Positions 1-6,826 of a stretch of 26,874 nt of DNA are shown here, piece after piece. The DNA is from an uncultured Collinsella sp. GTDB taxonomy: Bacteria; Actinomycetota; Coriobacteriia; Coriobacteriales; Coriobacteriaceae. Under the pieces are notes generated by a model. It saw only the letters and a list, made by a program, of their open reading frames with translations, did not search any database and was not told the origin of the DNA. The position numbers were made by a program, and so were the translations under genes. The stretch covers positions 1-26,874 of the forward strand of contig CAUGJN010000013.1 in the NCBI GenBank assembly GCA_959599635.1, read 5' to 3'. Every line of letters starts with the position of its first letter. Position 1 is the first letter of the stretch.

Positions 1-53
1 GTGCGGATGAGCGAGCCCATACGGCCCGTTCCCATAATGACAGTCTTAATCAA
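1..53 (-). CDS. dapB: Dihydrodipicolinate reductase, N-terminal fragment (runs off the left edge)
   Basis: Only the first 17 codons are inside the window. A TTG start at 53 gives a peptide beginning MIKTVIMGTGRMGSLIR, which carries the GxGRMG dinucleotide-binding motif typical of DapB, the NAD(P)H-dependent reductase that follows DapA in lysine/diaminopimelate synthesis. The TTG overlaps the dapA stop codon (46-48), and a GAAGGGAG ribosome binding site lies about 9 bases upstream, so translation is probably coupled. An ATG at 35 is an alternative start but would cut off the first beta strand of the Rossmann fold. The order lysA-dapA-dapB strongly supports the call despite the short length. 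Confidence 0.75.
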   Translation of the reverse strand, partial: MIKTVIMGTGRMGSLIR

Positions 54-2355
54 GCAGACCAGCTCCCTTCAGAGCATCGGTGAGTGCAGCGCGTGTGTCG
101 TTGGCCATGGGACACAGCGGCATACGGTAGTTTGCCTCGATCATACCCATCTGTGCGAGCGCTTCCTTAACGGGGATGGGGTTGACCTCGCTAAAGAGGG
201 CATTGATGAGCGGCTGGCCGGCAATTTGGATATCGCGGGCACGCGCCACGTCGCCGTCCAGATAGGCACGGCACATGTCGTGCACGAGCTGCGGCTGAAC
301 GTCGGCCCACACGCTGATGGTGCCCGAGGCGCCCAGGCTCATGAGTGGCACGGTGAGCGCGTCCTCGCCCGAGTACATGCGGAAGTCATCGGACAGCAGG
401 TGGGCGATCTTGGCCGCGTAGGCGACGTTGCCTGAGGCCTCCTTGATGCCCATGATGTTGGGGTGCGCAGACAGGCGCTCCACGTTGCGCTCGCTGATGC
501 CGCAGCCGCATCGGCCGGGGATGTTGTACAGGATGCAGGGGATGTCCACCGCGTCGGCAACGGTCTTAAAGTGCTGATAGATGCCCTCTTCGTTGGACTT
601 GTTGTAGTAGGGGGTGATGAGCAGCAGACCGTCGGCGCCCAGGCCCTGGTAGGTGAGCGACTTGGTGAGCATGGTCTGCGTGGAGTTGGAGCCCGAGCCG
701 GCGATGACGGGGACGCGGCCCGCGACCTGCTTGACCACTGCGGCAACGACGGAGTTGTCCTCGTCGTCGGTCATCGTGGCGCTCTCGCCGGTGGTGCCCA
801 GAGTGAGGATGGCGTCGGTACCATTTTGCAGATGGAAATCGATAAGGCGCTCGAGCGCATCGAAGTCGACACTGCCGTCTTTTTTAAACGGCGTCACAAG
901 GGCGACGATTGAGCCCTCGAGATTGCGGATGTCCATGTTCTTCTCCTTCGCTTCCGCGATTTGGATGCGCTTGTTCCATTGGGCGGCGACCGCCAGGCGC
1001 TCGTCCTGGGCACGATGGCGGGCAGTATCGGCGCGCGACTTGGCCAGCAGCTCGCGGCCGCACGGCAGCACGTCGAGCGTGGCAAAGTAATCGCCCGGGC
1101 GCTCGGCGCGGCGGATGAGGTCGGCCGAGCCATCGGGGCGCAGCAGCACCTCGGCGGAGCGCAGGCGCCCGTTGTAGTTGTAGCCCATGGAGTAGCCATG
1201 GGCGCCCGTGTCGTGAATCACGAGTAGGTCGCCCATGTCGATATGCGGCAGCTCGCGATCGATGGCGAACTTGTCGTTGTTCTCGCACAGGTTGCCCGTG
1301 ATGTCGTAGGTGTCCGTGACGGGTGCTGCGGTCTTGTCCACGCCGCCCGGCTGGCCCATCACCGTAATGTGGTGGTAGGCGCCATACATGGCGGGGCGGA
1401 TCAAATCGACGGCGCTCGCATCGACGCCGATATAGTCCTTGTAGATCTGCTTCTCGTGGATGGCCTTGGTGACCAGGCAGCCGTAGGGGCCCATCATAAA
1501 GCGGCCCATCTCGGTGCAGAGGGCCACGTCGCCCATGCCGGCGGGAACCAGGATCTCGTCGTAGGCCGCGTGCACTCCCTCGCCGATGGCGTGGATGTCG
1601 TTGGCCTGCTGCTCGGGCAGGTAGGGTATGCCGACGCCGCCGGACAGATTGATGAAGGCCACGTGTGCGCCGGTCTCGCGCTCCAGGCGCACGGCAAGCT
1701 CAAAGAGGATGCGTGCGAGCTTGGGGTAGTAGTCGTTGGTGACGGTGTTGCTGGCAAGGAACGCGTGGATGCCAAAGTCCTCGGCACCCTTGGCCTTGAG
1801 CGTGCGAAAGGCCTCGAAGAGCTGCTCGGTGGTCATGCCGTACTTGGAGTCGCCCGGGTTGTCCATGATGCCGTTGGAGAGCTGGAACAAGCCGCCCGGA
1901 TTAAAGCGGCAACTGACTGTCTTGGGGATGGGCCCCGCGACACGCTCAAAGAACTCGATATGGCTGATGTCGTCAAAGTTGACGATGGCGCCCAGCTTGT
2001 CGGCGAGCTCAAAGTCGGCAGCCGGCGTGTCGTTGGACGAGAACATGATGTCGTGTCCCGTGATACCCAGCGAGCGGGCGATCATGAGCTCGGTATAGCT
2101 CGAGCAATCGCAGCCGCAGCCGTATTCGTTGAGAATGGAGATGAGCGCCGGGTTGGGGTTGGCCTTGACGGCAAAGTATTCCTTAAAGCCCGGGTTCCAT
2201 GCAAAGGCGTCGCGCACCTCTTGCATGTTGCGGCGGATGCCCGCCTCGTCATATAGATGAAACGGCGTGGGGAACTGCTCGACGATATGCTCGAGCGTCT
2301 CCTTGTCCACAAACGGCTGCTTGGCCGTATATGCCTCGTTGGGAGTCAATGACAT
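46..2355 (-). CDS. lysA-dapA: Diaminopimelate decarboxylase / dihydrodipicolinate synthase fused in one reading frame
   Basis: This 769-residue frame holds two complete lysine enzymes. Residues 1 to about 430 are a fold-III PLP decarboxylase of the LysA type: YFAVKAN with the Schiff-base lysine K64, the CENN motif, and the HDTGAHGYSMGYNYNGR segment. Residues 474-769 are a full-length DapA (296 aa): GTTGES, the tyrosine in YNIPGRCG (Y610) and the Schiff-base lysine in GIKEASGN (K638). About 40 residues rich in Arg and Ala link them, with no stop. LysA makes L-lysine from meso-diaminopimelate; DapA condenses pyruvate with aspartate semialdehyde. An AAGGAG at 943-948 sits 6 bases before Met474, so free DapA may also be made. 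The first start has a GAGG 10 bases upstream and a lysine riboswitch ahead. A missing stop from sequence error cannot be excluded. Confidence 0.88.
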   Translation of the reverse strand: MSLTPNEAYTAKQPFVDKETLEHIVEQFPTPFHLYDEAGIRRNMQEVRDAFAWNPGFKEYFAVKANPNPALISILNEYGCGCDCSSYTELMIARSLGITGHDIMFSSNDTPAADFELADKLGAIVNFDDISHIEFFERVAGPIPKTVSCRFNPGGLFQLSNGIMDNPGDSKYGMTTEQLFEAFRTLKAKGAEDFGIHAFLASNTVTNDYYPKLARILFELAVRLERETGAHVAFINLSGGVGIPYLPEQQANDIHAIGEGVHAAYDEILVPAGMGDVALCTEMGRFMMGPYGCLVTKAIHEKQIYKDYIGVDASAVDLIRPAMYGAYHHITVMGQPGGVDKTAAPVTDTYDITGNLCENNDKFAIDRELPHIDMGDLLVIHDTGAHGYSMGYNYNGRLRSAEVLLRPDGSADLIRRAERPGDYFATLDVLPCGRELLAKSRADTARHRAQDERLAVAAQWNKRIQIAEAKEKNMDIRNLEGSIVALVTPFKKDGSVDFDALERLIDFHLQNGTDAILTLGTTGESATMTDDEDNSVVAAVVKQVAGRVPVIAGSGSNSTQTMLTKSLTYQGLGADGLLLITPYYNKSNEEGIYQHFKTVADAVDIPCILYNIPGRCGCGISERNVERLSAHPNIMGIKEASGNVAYAAKIAHLLSDDFRMYSGEDALTVPLMSLGASGTISVWADVQPQLVHDMCRAYLDGDVARARDIQIAGQPLINALFSEVNPIPVKEALAQMGMIEANYRMPLCPMANDTRAALTDALKGAGLLD
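934..948 (-). promoter_or_regulatory. Internal ribosome binding site and ATG for dapA inside the fused frame
   Basis: On the minus strand AAGGAG (943-948) is followed after 6 bases by ATG (934-936). It lies exactly where the DapA domain begins (MDIRNLEG). This is a better ribosome site than the one at the start of the frame. It implies either separate DapA synthesis in addition to the fusion, or a recent loss of the lysA stop codon. Confidence 0.7.
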
Positions 2356-2365
2356 GTCCCGTAAA

Positions 2366-2414
2366 CCTCGCTATCCAGACGGCGCTACCTGCGCATCGAA
2401 TCCGCATAGCGTGG
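2366..2414 (-). promoter_or_regulatory. Candidate translational expression platform of the lysine riboswitch
   Basis: The lysA ribosome site GAGG (2366-2369) is embedded in GGATAGCGAGG (2366-2376). Two upstream segments can compete for it. The 3' strand of aptamer stem P1 (CGCTATCC) is complementary to GGATAGCG. CCACGCTAT (2406-2414) pairs with ATAGCGAGG with one mismatch and would cover the ribosome site. No U-tract hairpin is seen between aptamer and start codon, so control of translation is more likely than termination. The on/off assignment is inference. Confidence 0.45.
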
Positions 2415-2426
2415 ACCCAATGTCCG

Positions 2427-2583
2427 GATAGCGCTCCCGCATTGCTGCAGACAGTTCTGCGGGTGTTTCCCGCAGGCCCACCAGGCTGTTCGTGCCCGAA
2501 AAACCCAGTTCGGCGGGTTTCGCCTCCCCGCGGGGTCAAAGCCTGCCGGCTCGCCCGCGGCTCTTCGTGCCCGCGCCTCTATC
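2427..2583 (-). ncRNA. Lysine riboswitch (L-box) aptamer
   Basis: Read on the minus strand, the leader of lysA contains the L-box signature elements in order: GATAGAGGCGCG at the 5' end, a GAAGAG internal-loop segment, GCCGAA, ACTGTC, and GGGAGCGCTATCC at the 3' end. The outer GATAG and CTATC strands pair as stem P1. The internal order and the closing GGAGxGCTATC match the classic B. subtilis lysC aptamer from memory. The loops are GC-rich. The aptamer lies about 70 bases upstream of lysA, as expected for feedback control by lysine. Confidence 0.85.
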
Positions 2584-2585
2584 AA

Positions 2586-2623
2586 GTGGTAACGACCCTA
2601 CCACGTTGCACTTTACCAAACAA
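2586..2623 (-). promoter_or_regulatory. Promoter of the lysA operon with an overlapping dyad
   Basis: On the minus strand TTGTTT (2618-2623) and TAGGGT (2595-2600) are separated by 17 bases. A start near 2588 would begin the RNA just ahead of the riboswitch. A perfect inverted repeat, GTGGTA-N7-TACCAC (2586-2604), covers the -10 and the start point and could be a repressor operator or a 5' hairpin. Confidence 0.5.
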
Positions 2624-2640
2624 GAGTATTCGTATATAAC
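2612..2640 (+). promoter_or_regulatory. Promoter of the M20 amidohydrolase gene
   Basis: TTTACC (2612-2617), a 17-base spacer and TATAAC (2635-2640) form a good vegetative promoter on the plus strand. It faces away from, and partly overlaps, the lysA promoter, giving a leader of about 88 bases. With the riboswitch this accounts for most of the 2356-2734 gap. Confidence 0.5.
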
Positions 2641-2734
2641 GTTTAAAAAATGCAGGGATATGCTGGAAATAAGGGTGTAGCAATCTTGCGGCACAATAGA
2701 TAGCAGCCGACGCGCACCTACGAAAGGAACCAAT

Positions 2735-3922
2735 ATGGCCGAGCTCCAAGAACTCCGTCGCTACCGCCGCGACTTGCACAGGATCCCGGAGCTCGACTTC
2801 GATCTTCCGCAGACGATCGCCTATATCGAGGGCGTGTTGGCACCGCTCACCTGCGAGGTGACCCATCCGTGCCCCGGCTGCGTCTGCGCTTTCTTCGACG
2901 CTGGCGTTGGCGCCGCGCATGCCACGGCGATTCGCGCCGATATGGATGCGCTGCCCATTGCCGAGGCAACGGGGGCAGCGTTCGCTTCGACCCATCCCGG
3001 CAAGATGCATGCTTGCGGGCACGATGGACACATGGCCATGGCGCTTTCGGCGGCAACCTTTGTCGACCGTACGATCCGTGAGCAGCCGGGCGCCATTAAG
3101 CGCAATGTGCTCTTTGTGTTTCAGCCGGCCGAGGAGACGACTGGTGGTGCCAAGACGGTGTGCGAGAGCGGCGTGTTCGAGCGCTACGGGGTGGATCGCA
3201 TCTTCGGCTTCCACGTGTGGCCCGATCTGCCCGCCGGCACGTTGGCGAGCTGCTCCGGTCCGTTGCTGGCGCGTTCGAGTGAGACACACATTCATATCCA
3301 TGGCACGAGCATCCATATCGCTAAGACCTATGGCGTTCCGGTCGAGGAGTCGCACGATGCGGCGCTGGCGGCTGCCAAGTTCTTGGTTTCCGAGCGCGAG
3401 CTCATGGACGAGTTGGGTGTCGACGAGCCCTGCATTGGTAAGTTCGGCCTGCTGCAGGCCGGCACCGTCTGCAATGCGGTGGCGGGGGAGGCCCATGTTG
3501 CCGGCAGCCTACGTGTGTTTACGGACGACATGTTCGACCGCGCGCGCGAGGGCGTGCGCCGCGTGCTGGACGATGCCTGCGCCGCAACGGGCTGCACATA
3601 TGACCTCGATTTTGCCGAGGGCTATCCGCCGGTCGATAACGACCCCGAGCTGTTCGCCCACATTGCGCCTGTCTTGTCCGAGCTGCAACTCGTGGATGAG
3701 CCTTTGCTGATTGCCGAGGACTTCGCTTTCTATCAGCGCCATCTGCCAGGTGTGTTCTTCCTCCTGGGTACGGGCGTGCCGGAGGGACAAGATAATCCGA
3801 TCGATTCGGATGGCTGTCCCGCCTATGCCACGAGCGCCCTTCACACTGATACCATGCTCTTTGACGAGGAAATCCTACTCAAAGGCCTCGATGTCTACAA
3901 ACGATTGCTTGGCTTGGAGTGA
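2735..3922 (+). CDS. M20D-family metallo-amidohydrolase (N-acyl amino acid or N-acetyl-diaminopimelate deacetylase-like)
   Basis: The 395-residue protein has the metal-binding layout of peptidase family M20, subfamily D (hippurate hydrolase, indole-acetyl-amino-acid hydrolase, N-acetyl-DAP deacetylase). It shows RDLHRIPELDF near the N terminus, RADMDALP, HACGHDGHMA (metal ligands), PAEETTGGA with the catalytic and ligand glutamates, and a histidine near the C terminus in ALHTD. It should hydrolyse an acyl group from an amino acid or small peptide in the cytosol. GAAAGGA lies 8 bases before the ATG. It is divergent from the lysine operon, which makes N-acetyl-DAP deacetylase tempting; substrate cannot be fixed from sequence, and general hippuricase-like activity is equally possible. 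Confidence 0.8.
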   Translation: MAELQELRRYRRDLHRIPELDFDLPQTIAYIEGVLAPLTCEVTHPCPGCVCAFFDAGVGAAHATAIRADMDALPIAEATGAAFASTHPGKMHACGHDGHMAMALSAATFVDRTIREQPGAIKRNVLFVFQPAEETTGGAKTVCESGVFERYGVDRIFGFHVWPDLPAGTLASCSGPLLARSSETHIHIHGTSIHIAKTYGVPVEESHDAALAAAKFLVSERELMDELGVDEPCIGKFGLLQAGTVCNAVAGEAHVAGSLRVFTDDMFDRAREGVRRVLDDACAATGCTYDLDFAEGYPPVDNDPELFAHIAPVLSELQLVDEPLLIAEDFAFYQRHLPGVFFLLGTGVPEGQDNPIDSDGCPAYATSALHTDTMLFDEEILLKGLDVYKRLLGLE

Positions 3923-3924
3923 CG

Positions 3925-4248
3925 ATGGAACGACGCCGACAGTCTGCCGTATATAGTCCGGGTGGATGCGGATGCGGTTTGCTGCTGCTTCCGGTCATCG
4001 CTGTGAGCATTGGCGTGATGTTTGTGTTTGCTGGGCTGGCTGCGGCGGCACTCGTACTGTTTATCACCGCCATCGGCGTGACGGTCTGGCTGTGCCGTTC
4101 TCGCGAGCAGCGCCGCGCCGACGGTAAGACCAATGTCGGCTGGGTCGTCTTCCTGATCATTGCGTACCTATTGAGCATCAGCTACCTGGTGTTCTTTGTC
4201 CTAATGATGATCAGTGCCTTTACCGGGAAATCCGTCACGGTGGGTTGA
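3925..4248 (+). CDS. Small hydrophobic membrane protein, function unknown
   Basis: The ATG at 3925 has GGAG five bases upstream, inside the end of the amidohydrolase gene, and lies 2 bases after its stop; a GTG at 3919 is the alternative. The product (107 aa) starts with a basic, Gly/Cys-rich segment. It has a long hydrophobic stretch (about residues 15-52, one or two membrane spans), a basic polar loop (RSREQRRADGKTN) and a further span near the C terminus. No enzymatic motif is visible. Its tight spacing suggests co-transcription with the amidohydrolase gene. I do not recognise the family. Confidence 0.6.
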   Translation: MERRRQSAVYSPGGCGCGLLLLPVIAVSIGVMFVFAGLAAAALVLFITAIGVTVWLCRSREQRRADGKTNVGWVVFLIIAYLLSISYLVFFVLMMISAFTGKSVTVG

Positions 4249-4412
4249 TGCGCTGCCAGCAGACGGTCACGCAAAGTGCGTTTGCTCGGCGTTTGGATAA
4301 CTGCATTGGCCGTTTACCGCAGCCTTAGCTCTCAGCTAATGAATTCAAGTTCAATCCTTTCTACGATGTGCTGTGTGCCGGCACGGTAGCCGGATCGTAG
4401 GAAGGATGAATA

Positions 4413-4856
4413 ATGGCAAAAGAGGGAAAGAAGCCGATCGGCAAGATTGTCCTAGGCGTCATTGTGGTGCTGGTTATCGTCGGTGCCGTGGGTTCTATGG
4501 GTGGCAATTCAACCGATTCGTCTGCGAGCGATTCGGCAAAACCTGCCGAGGCGACACAGCAGGCTGAGGAGCAAAAAGAATCGCAAGAAACGTATACCAT
4601 TGCTGACGAGGCTGAAGACACCTCCAGTCAGTTTGCCTATAAGATCACGGGCACGCTGACCAATAACACGGACAAGGAAAAGAGCTACATTCAGATTGAG
4701 TATGTTCTGTATGATGCCGATGGCAACCAGGTTGGAACGGCTCTTGCAAACACCAATCATCTGAAGGCGGGCGGCTCCTGGAAGTTCGAGGCACTGGGTA
4801 CGGTGTCTCCCGACCAGGTTGCTAGCTGGGAGCGTTCGGACGTAAGCGGTTTCTAG
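4413..4856 (+). CDS. Membrane-anchored FxLYD-type extracellular protein
   Basis: This 147-residue protein has a short basic N terminus and a single strong membrane span (about residues 10-28). A Ser/Ala/Glu-rich low-complexity linker follows (to about residue 65). The C-terminal beta-type domain reads ITGTLTNNTDKEKSYIQIEYVLYDADGN..., which matches the FxLYD pattern of surface-exposed domains (GxxxNxT...Y.....LYDxxG). The topology is probably cytoplasmic N terminus and extracytoplasmic domain. An AAGGA lies about 7 bases before the ATG. Role is unknown; it may belong functionally with the HTH/kinase pair that follows. The preceding gap (4249-4412) holds no convincing gene. Confidence 0.65.
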   Translation: MAKEGKKPIGKIVLGVIVVLVIVGAVGSMGGNSTDSSASDSAKPAEATQQAEEQKESQETYTIADEAEDTSSQFAYKITGTLTNNTDKEKSYIQIEYVLYDADGNQVGTALANTNHLKAGGSWKFEALGTVSPDQVASWERSDVSGF

Positions 4857-4888
4857 CATGTTGCATGCACTGGGGGAGGTGAAGTCGT

Positions 4889-5311
4889 ATGCCCGATAAA
4901 AAGCTGACCGAGGAGCTGCTCAATGAGCTTCTCGATGCGCCGAACATCGATGGCTATATCAGGGAGCACGACTTTGCCGCCCCGTCGCTTTCGGACTACC
5001 TGAAGCAGCTGCTGCAGGAAAAGGGCTTGGAGCGCTCGCGTGTGGTTCGTATGGCCGATCTCAATGAGACCTTTGGCTATCAAATCTTTACCGGTGCGCG
5101 TCACCCGAGTCGCAATAAGGTGCTGCAGATTGCCTTTGCGATGGCGCTGACGCTCAAAGAGGCCAACCGTGCACTGACGGCTGCCGGGGTAAGCGTCCTC
5201 AACTGCAAGGATCGCCGTGATGCGATTACCATCTTTTGCATCGATCGCGGGTGCAGCCTCCAAAAGGTCAACGAGGAGCTGTATCGCTTTGGCGAGGAGA
5301 CGGTGAGTTAG
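4889..5311 (+). CDS. HTH (XRE-like) protein paired with a Ser/Thr kinase
   Basis: The 140-residue protein is cytosolic and largely helical. Residues about 33-90 (SLSDYLKQLLQEKGLERSRV..., then HPSRNKVLQIAFAMALTLKEANRALTAAG) have the spacing of an XRE/Cro-type helix-turn-helix: recruitment helix, turn, and the LQIAFAMALTLKEANRLL-style helix 4/5. The C-terminal third (CKDRRDAITIFCIDRGCSL...) is a short alpha-rich extension of unknown function. A strong GGGAGGTGA lies before the ATG. The neighbouring kinase starts about 100 bases downstream. HTH proteins next to eukaryotic-like kinases suggest a regulator controlled by phosphorylation, but this is inference; DNA binding is not proven. Confidence 0.6.
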   Translation: MPDKKLTEELLNELLDAPNIDGYIREHDFAAPSLSDYLKQLLQEKGLERSRVVRMADLNETFGYQIFTGARHPSRNKVLQIAFAMALTLKEANRALTAAGVSVLNCKDRRDAITIFCIDRGCSLQKVNEELYRFGEETVS

Positions 5312-5409
5312 CGGCTGATATCTGAGCCGGCGGAGCTGCCGAACAACGATGCAAACGAACGGGGCGCGGATGCCATGGGGTGTCTGCGCCCTGCGCTATG
5401 ATGGAGGCT

Positions 5410-6789
5410 ATGGATACTCAGACCACAACATATTCCGATGACGAGCTGACCGCAGCGCTTGCCGAACATCTGGCGTCGCTCGATCGCGACGACAGCTATC
5501 GCGTGGAGCGTGTACTTAAGCGCTCGTCCGTTGAAACAACCGAGCTCGTGTACTTTGAAGGAACCGGTGGTGGTTCTCTCGGCCCCTTTGTCCGTAAACG
5601 CATCGATGCCTCGGCTCAAATCGGCGGGGCATACGAGCGTCTGTTTGCCGCTCAGCGGGCGGGCAGGCGTTTTGAGCACCTGCCCAGAATCGTCGATTGC
5701 CGTCGTGTGGGCGACGAGCTTAACGTGGTTATGGAATATATCGAAGGTGAGACGCTCGGGGTGCTGGTGGACCGTCTGGGAGCCACCCCCGATTATGCGC
5801 GTGAATTGTATCCTGCCCTATGCGATGCCGTGGGCGAGCTCCACGCCGGTTTTGCAATGGCGGGGGAGACGTCGGCGCCGGTGATCCATCGCGACCTCAA
5901 ACCGTCGAATATCATCGTGACGGGTGCGAACTGTACGCTCGATGAGGGCCTGACGTTTTCGTCGCTGGTGATTATCGACTTGGGGATCGCGCGCGTATGG
6001 CGCGATGGCGCCGATGCCGACACCGTCAAGTTTGGCACGCGACCCTATGCGCCGCCCGAGCAGTATGGGTTTGGGCAGACGAGTGTGCGCAGCGACGTCT
6101 ACGCACTTGGCGCCCTGTTGTTCTTCTGCTTGACGGGAATCGACCCTAAACCAGGGCTCGACATGCGCGAGCAATGCGAGGCGCGTGGCATTCCCACTCC
6201 ACTTGCCGATGTCATCTGCATGTCGATGGCGCTCGACCCGGCTAAGCGTTTTGCGAGTGCGGAAGCGTTGGGACGGGCTACGCGCGCGGCATACGATCTG
6301 AGTCGCCCCGTGCGGCCTCCTGCGCCTGCGCCTGTCCGTACTCCGGCCTCGGAGACGGTGTTGACGCCCCAAGGGCTCCAGAACCCCGCAGGGCTTCCTA
6401 GGCCTGCCGCCTCCGCTGCATGCGGTCTGCTCTCTCGCGTTCCGGAGTCTCTGGGGCGCATTTGGAATACGCTTGTCTGCTTCTCGCTACTTGTGTTCTT
6501 TGCCGGAAGTCACTTTGCCGTCTTTCACCCCACGGGAGCAAACCAAGGCTACCCGACGTGGCTTCTCATAATCGAGTATTTTTTCTTTGTCGATGGCCTT
6601 ATGGTGCTTATGCATTTTGCGCTGCTCGATAAGCGCCGTCTTCGTCGGCGATTCGCACTGCTCGACAGCTATCGCGGCAAGAAACTCGCGAAACTTTGGC
6701 TCAAGGCATTGGGTGTGCTGCTCCTATGCATGATCGTCATAGTCGCGGTTGCCAATGCGACCGGCGTCGTCGATACCTCCGCTACCTAA
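5410..6789 (+). CDS. Membrane-anchored eukaryotic-like serine/threonine protein kinase
   Basis: The N-terminal kinase domain (about residues 25-300) has the ATP-binding lobe lysine in FVRKRID and the hinge MEYIEGETL. It has the catalytic loop HRDLKPSN (H160, D162), the metal-binding DLG in place of DFG (190-192), and the activation-segment end GTRPYAPPEQYG. A Pro/Ala-rich linker (about 300-350) leads to three hydrophobic segments that anchor the C terminus. The protein lacks the PASTA repeats of PknB. It should phosphorylate Ser/Thr on a partner, plausibly the upstream HTH protein. Start choice is uncertain: ATG codons at 5398, 5401 and 5410 are in frame. A TATGAT at 5397-5402 would start RNA right at 5410, making a leaderless message. 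Confidence 0.85.
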   Translation: MDTQTTTYSDDELTAALAEHLASLDRDDSYRVERVLKRSSVETTELVYFEGTGGGSLGPFVRKRIDASAQIGGAYERLFAAQRAGRRFEHLPRIVDCRRVGDELNVVMEYIEGETLGVLVDRLGATPDYARELYPALCDAVGELHAGFAMAGETSAPVIHRDLKPSNIIVTGANCTLDEGLTFSSLVIIDLGIARVWRDGADADTVKFGTRPYAPPEQYGFGQTSVRSDVYALGALLFFCLTGIDPKPGLDMREQCEARGIPTPLADVICMSMALDPAKRFASAEALGRATRAAYDLSRPVRPPAPAPVRTPASETVLTPQGLQNPAGLPRPAASAACGLLSRVPESLGRIWNTLVCFSLLVFFAGSHFAVFHPTGANQGYPTWLLIIEYFFFVDGLMVLMHFALLDKRRLRRRFALLDSYRGKKLAKLWLKALGVLLLCMIVIVAVANATGVVDTSAT

Positions 6790-6793
6790 AAGA

Positions 6794-6816
6794 AAAGGGC
6801 CCCATTGGGGCCCTTT
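6794..6816. terminator. Bidirectional intrinsic terminator between kinase and wall hydrolase genes
   Basis: A 10-bp perfect stem, AAAGGGCCCC/GGGGCCCTTT, encloses a three-base ATT loop. It sits between the convergent kinase gene and secreted hydrolase gene and can serve both strands. Confidence 0.85.
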
Positions 6817-6826
6817 GCAGTTGCAC

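Noticed and set aside
2595..2604. T-box-like GGTAGGGT/TACC segment in the lysA leader
   Set aside because: The T-box core AGGGTGGTACCGCG is not present, and the L-box elements explain the leader better.
5380..5409. GTG start at 5380 for the kinase
   Set aside because: No ribosome site and no conserved sequence before Met at 5410; the start remains uncertain, but this extension is least supported.
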